DNA of 64,000 nt from Acinetobacter towneri DSM 14962 = CIP 107472 (GTDB taxonomy: Bacteria > Pseudomonadota > Gammaproteobacteria > Pseudomonadales > Moraxellaceae): positions 376,943 through 440,942 of the forward strand of contig NZ_KB849688.1 in NCBI RefSeq assembly GCF_000368785.1, written 5' to 3'. The notes under the pieces were generated by a model that searched no databases, was not told the DNA's origin, and saw only the letters and a program-made list of their open reading frames with translations. The translations under genes and the position numbers were made by a program. Below, in pieces: positions 1-9,961 of the stretch (its first letter is position 1; each line of letters opens with the position of its first letter).

Positions 1-2790
1 CAAACCAATGGTGGTAAGCAAGGCAATTTGGAAATAAATATCGTTCGGGAAACCTGCCAAATAGCTAAAAATAATATTTCCACCAATCCCTAAAGGAATG
101 GCGCTCATCACGGCTGTTGGAATACTCCAACTTTCATACAAGGCCGCAAGGCACAAGAAAATAAACCCGATGGAAACCAAATACAGTAACAAAGCCTGAT
201 TGCTAGACTGATTTTCTTCAAAAGACAACCCACTCCATGCCAAGTCAATGCCCTGCTGCTGTGCCACCATCTGTTCTAAATCACGCATCGCCTGCCCTGA
301 GCTATATCCTTCGGCAGTATCGGCTTCCATTTGCACGGCGCTATACCCCATAAAACGATTGACGACTTCTGGCCCACCGCTCCAACTGAGTTGAGCAAAC
401 TGGCTAAAAGGTACCATTTGATTTTGCTGACTGCGTACCGACCATTGATTCAAATCTTCAGGTTTACCACGAAATTCGGCATCACCCTGCATAATCACAC
501 GTTTAATTCGACCACGGTCAATAAAGTCGTTGATATAACTACCGCCCCAAGCTGCCGCTAAAGTGCTGTTAATCGCCGTTTGATTTAAACCTGCTGCCAT
601 CGCCTGTTTCTGATCAATCGTGACGTTTAGCTCTGCTTTTTCAGGATTGGCACGTTGATCTAAATTCTTAAAGCTTTGATATTGAGTGGCTTGCTGCTGC
701 AAATTTTGAAATTGCTGGGTTAAAAAATCACGTCCTGTACCATTCACATCTCGCATCCAAAACTCTAAGCCATCGGTTTGTCCCAAACCACGGACTGCCG
801 CGGGCATACCAATGGTAATTTGTGCATTGGGGTGCTGTCGAAAATGCTGCATGGCACGTTCACGAATGGCTTGTGCAGTATGTTGCTGCCCTTGACGCTC
901 ATCCCAATGTTTTAGCGCAATAAAACCCTGACCTAAATTCTGCCCTGTTCCTGAAAAATTACGTCCATAACGAATCATCACCAAATCGACATTATGGGCT
1001 TCATGCTGCATAAAGTATTCGCGTATGCTTTCGCCCACTTCACGACTTTTAGACAACGGCGCACCTTCCTGTAATTTAAATTGCACCGACAACATGCCCT
1101 GATCTTCATTAGGAATAAAACTGGTAGGTAGGGCACGGTAAAACAAAGCAAAAACCGTCAGTAAGCCTGCAAAAATAACCAGACAAATCGCTTTATGCTG
1201 AATCGTCCAGCCTGATAATTTGAGATAGTGTTGTTTTAAGCTTTCCAGTTTTTGATTAAACCAGATGGCCCATTGAGCAGGTTGTGAATTGGGTTTTAAA
1301 ATCAAAGCACACAAAGCAGGCGTTAAAATTAAGGCCACACCTAAAGACAGCGCCATCGCAGTCACTAAGGTGATAGAAAACTGGCGATAAATTACTCCAG
1401 TCGAACCACCAAAAAATGCCATTGGAATAAATACTGCGGTCAAAACCAAGGTAATGCCGACCAAAGCACCGCTAATTTCCTGCATAGATGCGATAGATGC
1501 CTGTTTAGCCGAGAGCTGCTGTTCGTGCATTAAACGCTCGACGTTTTCCACCACGACAATCGCATCATCCACCAATAAACCAATCGCTAAAACCAAAGCG
1601 AATAAGGTCAGCGTGTTAATACTTAGGCCAAAGAGTTGCAACACGGCCATAGTGCCTAAAATCACCACAGGCACGGTTACGGTAGGAATAAGCGTCGCGC
1701 GCCAGTTTTGTAAAAACAAGAACATCACGATGACAACTAAAATCACCGCTTCAATTAAAGTTTTCACCACTTCATTAATTGATTCCTGCACGAAGGGTGT
1801 GTTATCGCGTGGATAGACAATTTGGTAACCTTCGGGCAATTGTTGTTTTAAATGCTCAATTTGTTTTTGAATTAAGGCTGAAGTTTGTAACGCATTGGTA
1901 CCAGACGATAAAGAAATCCCCATCCCTGCCGATGGAAAACCATTAATGGTATTAAAGTTTTGATAATTTTCTGCACCAAGTTCAATACGTGCCACATCTT
2001 TTAAATAAACAAAGCCACCTGCCTGATCTGCTTTTAAAATAATATTTTCAAATTCTTCTACCGTTTTTAAGCGTGAACCTGAGGTGACTTTGGCATTGAG
2101 ATATTGTTCTTGTGCTGTGGGTAATTCACCAATTGCCCCTGCTGCAACTTGAGTATTTTGTGCCAATACCGCAGCACGTACATCACTTGGCATCAGCACA
2201 TATTGTTTTAACTTTATCGGATTCAGCCAAATCCGCATTGCATATTGCGCACCAAAAACATCGACCTCACCCACACCTTCAATGCGTGCCAACTCTTGCT
2301 CTAAATGACTCATCATATAGTCAGACAATGCAATATTGCTGCTTTTGCCTGTGGCATCGTACAGCCCAATGACCATGTGGGTATCACCCAATGATTTAAA
2401 GACATTTACCCCCTGACGTTGCACATCTTCAGGTAAGCGGTTAATTGCGCCATTAATCGCATTTTGTACCTGGACTTGTGCGGTATCGGGGTTGGTACCA
2501 TTTTCAAAGCTAATGCTGATGCGACTTCGTCCTGAAGAATCACTGCTAGAACTGAAATACAGTAAGTGATCTAAGCCTTTAATTTGCTGTTCCAAAACCT
2601 GTGTGACGCTTTCTTCAACAGTTTCTGCCGAAGCTCCTGTATACGTTGCGCTGACGGTGATACGAGGTGGTGCAATGTCTGGGTAGCGTTCTACAGGTAA
2701 ATTTAATACTGAAAAAATCCCCAGTGCCATCACCACAATGGCGAGCACACCTGCAAAAATAGGACGTTCAATAAAAAATTTAGACAGCAT
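1..2790 (-). CDS. RND-family multidrug efflux permease, C-terminus cut off by window edge
   Basis: Inner-membrane proton/drug antiporter of the HAE-1 (AcrB/MexB/AdeB) type, which works with a periplasmic adaptor and an outer-membrane channel. The first 930 codons are present; family members have about 1030-1050. The N-terminus carries the usual first transmembrane segment followed by a LPVERYPDIAPP motif. The paired proton-relay aspartates of TM4 are intact in GLLVDDAIVVVENVERLM (D408/D409, codons at 1564-1569), and FLCLAALYESWSIP of the second half is also present. The ATG at 2790 matches the family N-terminus, but its ribosome site is weak. No adaptor gene lies upstream, where the next gene is divergent, so any adaptor must be downstream of the permease or elsewhere. 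Substrate is not predictable. Confidence 0.93.
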   Translation of the reverse strand, partial: MLSKFFIERPIFAGVLAIVVMALGIFSVLNLPVERYPDIAPPRITVSATYTGASAETVEESVTQVLEQQIKGLDHLLYFSSSSDSSGRSRISISFENGTNPDTAQVQVQNAINGAINRLPEDVQRQGVNVFKSLGDTHMVIGLYDATGKSSNIALSDYMMSHLEQELARIEGVGEVDVFGAQYAMRIWLNPIKLKQYVLMPSDVRAAVLAQNTQVAAGAIGELPTAQEQYLNAKVTSGSRLKTVEEFENIILKADQAGGFVYLKDVARIELGAENYQNFNTINGFPSAGMGISLSSGTNALQTSALIQKQIEHLKQQLPEGYQIVYPRDNTPFVQESINEVVKTLIEAVILVVIVMFLFLQNWRATLIPTVTVPVVILGTMAVLQLFGLSINTLTLFALVLAIGLLVDDAIVVVENVERLMHEQQLSAKQASIASMQEISGALVGITLVLTAVFIPMAFFGGSTGVIYRQFSITLVTAMALSLGVALILTPALCALILKPNSQPAQWAIWFNQKLESLKQHYLKLSGWTIQHKAICLVIFAGLLTVFALFYRALPTSFIPNEDQGMLSVQFKLQEGAPLSKSREVGESIREYFMQHEAHNVDLVMIRYGRNFSGTGQNLGQGFIALKHWDERQGQQHTAQAIRERAMQHFRQHPNAQITIGMPAAVRGLGQTDGLEFWMRDVNGTGRDFLTQQFQNLQQQATQYQSFKNLDQRANPEKAELNVTIDQKQAMAAGLNQTAINSTLAAAWGGSYINDFIDRGRIKRVIMQGDAEFRGKPEDLNQWSVRSQQNQMVPFSQFAQLSWSGGPEVVNRFMGYSAVQMEADTAEGYSSGQAMRDLEQMVAQQQGIDLAWSGLSFEENQSSNQALLLYLVSIGFIFLCLAALYESWSIPTAVMSAIPLGIGGNIIFSYLAGFPNDIYFQIALLTTIGL

Positions 2791-3034
2791 AGAACAAGAT
2801 CACTTTCTGGTGGCGATTGGGCTTAAACACGCAATATTTTTCTTCAAATTAACATAGGCGAGTGGATCTTCCGTGACTGAAAATCAAAAAATTATACTTT
2901 TTCACAAAAATATTGTTTTTTCTTCATTTTTTCTCACAGATTTAAGCCCTTAACCTCCTCATTTTAGGATATGCAGCGACTCAGCCATGTTTTTATACTT
3001 TGTCTATAAACAACGAGATGACAAGGAAATCATG
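2791..3034. other. Divergent intergenic region, RND permease / lipoprotein
   Basis: AT-rich spacer that must hold the promoters of the leftward efflux permease and the rightward lipoprotein gene. I see T-rich tracts at about 2893-2935 but no operator that I can name. Confidence 0.5.
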
Positions 3035-4231
3035 ATGAAAAAAACGTTAATTTGCTTAGCCTTAGCAGGTTTACTCAGTGCATGTGGCGGGTCAGACAAT
3101 GATTCTGGTAGCAATCAGAATCCGCCACCGAGTTCAGCAACACAGATTGGTGTACTGACCGATGGCCCTGTAACTGGGGTTAAATATCTCAGAGCTTCGA
3201 GTTCAGGTGAAAGTATTGAAGGTATCACCAATGATAAAGGTGAGTTTGAATATGCTGAGGGTGATACTGTTCGCTTCTTTATTGGTGATGTGCAACTTGG
3301 TGAAGCCATTGAAGCTAAAGCACGTATTACCCCACTAGATTTGGCTGAAAGTGAAAATGCCCGTACCAACTTAATGGTATTTTTACAATCTTTAGATAGC
3401 GATGGCGACCATAGCAATGGAATTGAAATTACTGCAGACACTCAAACAGCCTTAACCGCTGTGAATATGAATTTCGAGCAAACACCCGCAGAGTTTTCAA
3501 CTACGTTTGTCAATGAAGTGATCCCTAAAACCGATATCCCACTAGATCGAATCGTGACACCTGAAAAAGCTGCAGAAAACTTCCAAGCCACTTTCTATAA
3601 AGATATTGCAGGCACTTGGGAAATTGGGCGTACTGAAAGCACTGCTGTTATATTACATATTTTACCAGACGGACGTTATGCGCTAGGTGAAGCAGATGTA
3701 GCTGATGAAACAGGGAAGTCTGGTATCGAAACAGGACGACTAAATTGGAATGCTTTAACTTCAGCGCTGAGCCCTGTGATCTCAGTAGATACTAATGGAG
3801 ACTACGGGCTTTCACATCCAGACAATGATGGTCATTACCGCCTAAGTTATAACGGTACAGATTTAGTGCTGACTGATGTAGGAAGTAATAGCACCTATAT
3901 TTTAACTAAAGTCAAACAATCATCAGGTTTAGTCGGCACTTGGCAATTTAATCAAACTCATTTATTTGCTTTCTTTGACACAGGATTCTATTTCTTGTTA
4001 GACACTGAAGGCGATGATGATTGCGCTAACCCAGGTATTGAATATGGCAAATATTCAATGACAGCCAATACACTTACCGCAACAGAAGTGTTATATGACA
4101 CCAACGATTGCGGTGGCTTACAAGACTCTTGGGATGGCAGTAAAGTGAATGCAACTTATAGCATCTCCGGAACAAGCCTAACCTTGCATCCGCAAGGCGA
4201 AGACTCTGTTACCCTACAACGTAGTAACTAA
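3035..4231 (+). CDS. Putative lipoprotein with repeated C-terminal strands, unknown function
   Basis: 398 residues. The N-terminus is a lipoprotein signal with lipobox LLSAC and lipidated Cys17, followed by a Gly/Asp/Ser/Asn-rich linker. Residues of about 38-95 resemble the widespread extracytoplasmic module with a DGPVTG...Y motif, a D.GEF.Y.EGDTV turn and an IGDVQLG ending. The C-terminal half has two related stretches, GTWEIGRTE...LPDGRY and GTWQFNQTH...FDTGFYFLL, suggesting a duplicated beta-barrel or lipocalin-like fold; that is inference. ATG 3035 is preferred because AAGGA lies 7 bases upstream; ATG 3032 is possible. No enzyme motif is visible. It ends in a terminator shared with the convergent regulator gene. 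Confidence 0.8.
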   Translation: MKKTLICLALAGLLSACGGSDNDSGSNQNPPPSSATQIGVLTDGPVTGVKYLRASSSGESIEGITNDKGEFEYAEGDTVRFFIGDVQLGEAIEAKARITPLDLAESENARTNLMVFLQSLDSDGDHSNGIEITADTQTALTAVNMNFEQTPAEFSTTFVNEVIPKTDIPLDRIVTPEKAAENFQATFYKDIAGTWEIGRTESTAVILHILPDGRYALGEADVADETGKSGIETGRLNWNALTSALSPVISVDTNGDYGLSHPDNDGHYRLSYNGTDLVLTDVGSNSTYILTKVKQSSGLVGTWQFNQTHLFAFFDTGFYFLLDTEGDDDCANPGIEYGKYSMTANTLTATEVLYDTNDCGGLQDSWDGSKVNATYSISGTSLTLHPQGEDSVTLQRSN

Positions 4232-4240
4232 ACATATTTT

Positions 4241-4271
4241 AAAGCTGCCTAAGCCAAACTTAGGCAGCTTT
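4241..4271. terminator. Bidirectional hairpin between convergent genes
   Basis: Perfect 13-bp inverted repeat AAAGCTGCCTAAG / CTTAGGCAGCTTT with a 5-base loop. It lies 9 bases after the lipoprotein stop codon and overlaps by two bases the stop codon of the opposing regulator. Confidence 0.8.
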
Positions 4272-5421
4272 AACCAATATGCTCAAAATGAATGGTACAA
4301 CCCATTAATAAATGCATAAGTTCAATTTGCGAGTTGCATTGGGTTTTTTCATAAATATTTTTAAAATAAGTGCGCACCGAACTGAGGGTAATCCCGCAAT
4401 GTTCCGCAATTTCTTCTAACTTATAACCATTCAACAACAACTCACACAACTCAAACTCACGTTTAGATAATTGATAAGCTTGCTGCAAATAGGCTTTAGA
4501 CAAGGCATAGTGCTGATGTTTATCGGTCAGAAATACCGCAATTTGATGTTGTCCTGCATTTTGATGCTGCATATTTTTTAATTTAGAACAAGGTACGATA
4601 GTCAGCATTAATTGTTGTCCTTTCGCATCTGACAAAGACAATACACCGCCTACATCTGCGTTTAATGCCGACTGTCCCAACAACGCTGAATGTAATAGTT
4701 GATCTAAACGACTTTGATCATAAGCATGGGTTTTTAATCGATTATACAAATCCAAATCTAAACATGAATCGTGTTCCAGCATGCTTTGAGCTAAAGGGTT
4801 TGAATAAGTCAAACTCAGCTGATGATCAAGCAAAATTACACCTGTTTTTAAATGATCGAGCACGCTATACAAACTTAAATTTTCTTGTTTAACCAAACTA
4901 AACTGACGATGGATTTGTAAAGCACGGCGTAAATGCACACCCAAATGCTTTAAAAAATCCAACTCTTTTTGTTGATACGGCGCTACATCTGGCGCACGGT
5001 GTAATCCCAAAACCGCCCAGCGATGTGAACCCTGATCGAGCAAAACAGCCGAGATATAACTAATTCCCGTCGGATTCAAACACCGTTCATAAAAGATATA
5101 TTCATCACTTTCAGGGTTTTCCCCATAATGCGATAAATCCGAGCTCGCTACTTGGCCCACACCTAAATTTTCCCACAATACTCGGTGTAACTGCATGTCA
5201 ATCACACGAATCCGCTCATCACGATAGGCATGCAAAGCTTCATCTGGAATATTGTGACTAAATAAAAAATCGTAACTTGGACTAAATTGATCTAAGGCAG
5301 TAAAAATGGCGGTTTTACTGTCTGTATATTGAACAATTTTTTCAATTACTTGCGGCCATAAATTCACATCTACAGCGGCATCATAAATACTGCCTATAAT
5401 TTCGTGTTCTCGGTTATCCAT
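4270..5421 (-). CDS. LuxR-type HTH transcriptional regulator
   Basis: 383 residues. The C-terminal LuxR/FixJ helix-turn-helix is clear: an LSKREFELCELLLNGYK stretch followed by EEIAEHCGITLSSVRTYFK and the KTQCNSQIEL tail. The roughly 320-residue N-terminal part is not an acyl-homoserine-lactone domain that I recognise; it contains a possible PAS-like segment (VLDHLKTGVILLDHQLSLTYSNPLAQ) before the HTH. The start at 5421 has AAGGGG 7 bases upstream; an in-frame start at 5454 has no comparable site. The gene stands alone, convergent with the lipoprotein gene and separated from groEL by a terminator. Its signal and targets cannot be read from sequence. Confidence 0.85.
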   Translation of the reverse strand: MDNREHEIIGSIYDAAVDVNLWPQVIEKIVQYTDSKTAIFTALDQFSPSYDFLFSHNIPDEALHAYRDERIRVIDMQLHRVLWENLGVGQVASSDLSHYGENPESDEYIFYERCLNPTGISYISAVLLDQGSHRWAVLGLHRAPDVAPYQQKELDFLKHLGVHLRRALQIHRQFSLVKQENLSLYSVLDHLKTGVILLDHQLSLTYSNPLAQSMLEHDSCLDLDLYNRLKTHAYDQSRLDQLLHSALLGQSALNADVGGVLSLSDAKGQQLMLTIVPCSKLKNMQHQNAGQHQIAVFLTDKHQHYALSKAYLQQAYQLSKREFELCELLLNGYKLEEIAEHCGITLSSVRTYFKNIYEKTQCNSQIELMHLLMGCTIHFEHIG

Positions 5422-5628
5422 TTTTATCCCCTTTATGCCTACTCCAATCTGCATTACATTTATTTAATCATTTGTTTTTCTTATTGTTCTAAAAAGAATA
5501 ATGAGTTTTATTCACAAAAAAAAGGAGTTTAGATACATATTACACATTTAATGTGTAAATAAAAAATAGCTAGGTGATTTTGTCTTTTCATGTGTGCAAT
5601 CTCTACATTACAAAAACTACGCCATAAA

Positions 5629-5660
5629 AAAAACCCCGTATCTGACGATACGAGGTTTTT
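5629..5660 (-). terminator. groESL terminator
   Basis: Hairpin of GTATC/GATAC plus flanking CC/GG pairs with one mismatch, 20 bases past the groEL stop codon. Read on the minus strand it ends in a run of T. Confidence 0.8.
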
Positions 5661-5681
5661 GAAGTTTGGGTACGCTGAGGT

Positions 5682-7334
<1,653 letters not shown>

Positions 7335-7375
7335 TTAAATAATGTTCAAATTTGCTTTGAATATGAGTTCTGAAC

Positions 7376-7666
7376 TTAGCCTTCAAGTACCGCTAAAATA
7401 TCAGACTCTTTCATAATTAGAAGTTCTTCACCGTCTACTTTAACTGTGGTGCCTGCATAAGTACCAAACAAGACTTTGTCGCCCACTTTTACGTCTAAAG
7501 CGCGTACGCCATTGTCTGTAATTTGACCATTCCCTACTGCAATCACTTCACCTTGGGCTGGTTTTTCTGCAGCAGAACCTGGAAGCAAGATACCGCCAGC
7601 TGTTTTTGTTTCTTCTTCAACACGACGAATAACTACGCGGTCATGTAATGGACGAATGTTGCTCAT
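7376..7666 (-). CDS. groES: Co-chaperonin GroES (Hsp10)
   Basis: Heptameric lid of the GroEL chamber. 96 residues, the usual length, starting [15 protein letters not shown]. The mobile loop ([20 protein letters not shown]) that docks on GroEL and the C-terminal [10 protein letters not shown] segment are both present. ATG 7666 has GGAG 6 bases upstream. First gene of the groESL operon, with a leader of about 90 bases after the sigma-32 promoter. Confidence 0.99.
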   Translation of the reverse strand: MSNIRPLHDRVVIRRVEEETKTAGGILLPGSAAEKPAQGEVIAVGNGQITDNGVRALDVKVGDKVLFGTYAGTTVKVDGEELLIMKESDILAVLEG

Positions 7667-7762
7667 AAATAACTCCATTAGACTAAGTCAATGTATAGAT
7701 TCCTGATGACGACTTAATTATTCCTTTGGTCATCATCAAAATAAATTTTAGATGACACAGTT

Positions 7763-7788
7763 GTGGGGATGGAAAAAAACGCTTCAAG
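7763..7788 (-). promoter_or_regulatory. Sigma-32 (RpoH) heat-shock promoter of groESL
   Basis: Minus strand: CTTGAA at 7788-7783 preceded by CCC, a 14-base spacer, then CCCCAC at 7768-7763. This matches the RpoH consensus CTTGAA-N13-17-CCCCAT very well. Predicted transcript start is near 7757, some 90 bases before groES. Confidence 0.85.
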
Positions 7789-7851
7789 GGGAAAAGCTAA
7801 AAATTTTTCAATTTTTGTTGTTTTTTTAGACAAGTTGGCTAGATCGGTGAT

Positions 7852-8625
7852 TTATTCTGCATTTTGTTGCCACAACACAAATTGCTTTTTTTCAGCATCA
7901 AAAATGTAATGCTGCACATCACCATTGTTATACAATACATTTAAGCTATTCGGCATACCTTGATGCAAACGATATGAAATTGCAGTACCCGCATGAATAT
8001 CCAGCACAGGATGCGCTGCGCCTAAGGCATAAATTTGATTTAAGTCATATACTGCGGGTTGATGTAAATGCCCATGCAGCAAGGCATATAAACCATTTTT
8101 ACTCCACTGCTCTAAGGCAATTCGCCCCAACACTGGGCAATCTTTAATGCTGTGGCGATCATCTGGTGGTGTATAAAATGGTTGATGCGCCACCAAAATT
8201 TTAAACTTATTACTTGGCGCAACTTGTAGCAAAGCTTCAACTTCCTGAATTTGACTTAAAGAAATATGCCCGCGAGTATGAAAACGGCGTCGAATACTAT
8301 TTACGCCTATCAGATAAAAATGTTGCGTTTCCAACACACTTTCCATGCGCCCAAAAAACAACTGATACCGCGCAAACGGACTAAAAAAACGATTCCAAAG
8401 ATGATATAGCGGAATATCGTGATTTCCTGGCACAACCAAATACGGTAAATTCAAACTGTCTAAAAAATGCTTACAAGCATAAAACTGTGCATAGCGTGCA
8501 CGTTGGGTTAAATCACCACTGACCACAACCGCTTCCGGTCGCATACTTGCACACAGTTGTTGTACTGCCTGCATACAAGCCACATTTTCAGTGCCAAAGT
8601 GCAAATCAGACAGATGCAGCAGCAT
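7852..8625 (-). CDS. Calcineurin-type metallophosphoesterase (CpdA/Icc-like)
   Basis: 257 residues with the complete dinuclear-metal motif set in order: DLHFG near residue 7, GDLT near 37, GNHD near 68, HQPFY in the middle and HGHLH near 200. This architecture is shared by class III cyclic-nucleotide phosphodiesterases and UDP-2,3-diacylglucosamine hydrolases; I favour a CpdA-like enzyme but cannot settle the substrate. No signal peptide. The start overlaps the end of the upstream lipid-kinase gene by 20 bases, so the pair is probably co-transcribed and translationally coupled. Confidence 0.88.
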   Translation of the reverse strand: MLLHLSDLHFGTENVACMQAVQQLCASMRPEAVVVSGDLTQRARYAQFYACKHFLDSLNLPYLVVPGNHDIPLYHLWNRFFSPFARYQLFFGRMESVLETQHFYLIGVNSIRRRFHTRGHISLSQIQEVEALLQVAPSNKFKILVAHQPFYTPPDDRHSIKDCPVLGRIALEQWSKNGLYALLHGHLHQPAVYDLNQIYALGAAHPVLDIHAGTAISYRLHQGMPNSLNVLYNNGDVQHYIFDAEKKQFVLWQQNAE

Positions 8626-9544
8626 GCGGCACCTTAATCTTCAATGCATTTTTCAATACAGAAATACGCAGTGGTGGGCGCATTTTGACAATTTCTCCAT
8701 CAAGCGCCACGGTCAGTTGTTGGCGTTTACTATGAATGACCACCTGCTCTGCTGCAAAACTGTACATATCATTGGCTTGCTCAGCCTTCCCCTGAATTAA
8801 TTGCCACAGAATTTTAAATAAAGTCAATTTATCGGACTTTGCCACTGCAACACCTGCGACTTTGCCTGCTGCAGCAGCTTTGGCAATACGTAAATTCATT
8901 TCAGACAGTTGTAATTGATTATTCCCAAAGAAAATGAGCGGCGTTTTCAGCGGATAGCGCTTTGTATCGACCTCTATTTCTAATTTTAATTCTTTACGGT
9001 CACGCAGCAGTACATCTAAAGCCGAGGTATAGGCATGTAAAGGAAAGCGTCCTAAATAACGGTTATAACGCTCACGTTTTTGAATAAATAAAGGGTATAA
9101 ACCCAAACTGGCATTATTTAAATAGATGTGTTGATTGATTTGTGCCACATGCACAGCACGCGTACTGCCAGTTGCGATGACATGCGCTGCTTCAATTAAA
9201 TCTAGCGGAATATTCAGTAAGCGCGCCACATAATTAAACGTGCCCAAAGGCAAAATACCCATGGGGATAGATGTCCCTTTTAACTTTGCAGCAACCGCAT
9301 TTAAAGTACCATCTCCACCCGCTGCAACCACAACACCGCTTAACTGCGCTGCTTGATGCCGTGCTAACACCTGTTGCATCAGTTGATCAAAATTGGCGAT
9401 TTCACCCATTTCAAACAATTGGATTTCAAAACCATGCTGTGACAAAACATGCAACAGTTCTTCATATACACCTTCTTGCTGTGTGGCATGAAATCCTGAT
9501 TTTTGATTATAAATAAGAGATAAAGGCTGTAATGTTGTCGACAT
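8606..9544 (-). CDS. Diacylglycerol-kinase-family lipid kinase
   Basis: 312 residues with the DAGK catalytic signature: an NQKSG strand near the N-terminus, the nucleotide-binding GGDGTLNAVA loop around residue 80, and MGILPLGTFNYVARLL just after it. The C-terminal part ends in the usual beta-sandwich with a VALDGEIVKM strand. Relatives (YegS, DgkB, BmrU) phosphorylate lipid or sphingosine-like substrates in the cytoplasm. ATG 9544 is chosen; an in-frame TTG 9 bases upstream exists and neither has a strong ribosome site. It heads a two-gene unit with the metallophosphoesterase. Confidence 0.88.
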   Translation of the reverse strand: MSTTLQPLSLIYNQKSGFHATQQEGVYEELLHVLSQHGFEIQLFEMGEIANFDQLMQQVLARHQAAQLSGVVVAAGGDGTLNAVAAKLKGTSIPMGILPLGTFNYVARLLNIPLDLIEAAHVIATGSTRAVHVAQINQHIYLNNASLGLYPLFIQKRERYNRYLGRFPLHAYTSALDVLLRDRKELKLEIEVDTKRYPLKTPLIFFGNNQLQLSEMNLRIAKAAAAGKVAGVAVAKSDKLTLFKILWQLIQGKAEQANDMYSFAAEQVVIHSKRQQLTVALDGEIVKMRPPLRISVLKNALKIKVPHAAASV

Positions 9545-9961
9545 TTTCTTCAATCATTTTAAAGCTTTTGCTCTAATTTCAACCAATAGATGCAGAATGA
9601 AAAGCAGCTTTATGTAAAAATCGAATGACGACCATTCATTAAATCAATAATCATTCTTTATAAAATTTAAGATATAAGTACATGTTTTAATTAAAAATAA
9701 TTAAAATAAATAATGCCCATAATTTTTTTAAATAATGATAAATGGAACACAAAAAAGTTGTAAGCCCATGTTTCATATATGTTATTCATTATTTATATGG
9801 GTATTTTTCACATAAAGCTAAATCAAGCCTATGTCTTATTTTTTTTATGTTTTTGTGCTTTAATACAGCCACTTTTTTTTCATATTTCATCTGAACCATG
9901 TACCCCATCGTTCAGATTGTACTTTGTACACGATTTGTACACATTTAAGATAGGCCTCACC
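9545..9961. other. Divergent intergenic region, lipid kinase / pckG
   Basis: 417 bases, very AT-rich. It should hold the pckG promoter. The only structured signal I see is the TTGTAC repeat cluster at 9917-9941, listed separately. No RNA gene or terminator is visible. Confidence 0.6.
9917..9941. promoter_or_regulatory. TTGTAC repeats upstream of pckG, candidate operator
   Basis: TTGTAC occurs at 9917, 9924 and 9935. The last two sit in the palindromic hexamer TGTACA at 9925-9930 and 9936-9941, whose centres are 11 bases apart, about one helical turn. The site ends 20 bases before the pckG start, where a bound regulator could control gluconeogenesis. The regulator is unknown. Confidence 0.4.

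Noticed and set aside
1454-1816. Plus-strand open frames within 1-2790
   Set aside because: Shadows of the RND permease on the minus strand, whose motifs are complete.
9779-9961. 61-codon extension of pckG
   Set aside because: Hydrophobic low-complexity sequence across the promoter region; the family N-terminus is at ATG 9962.
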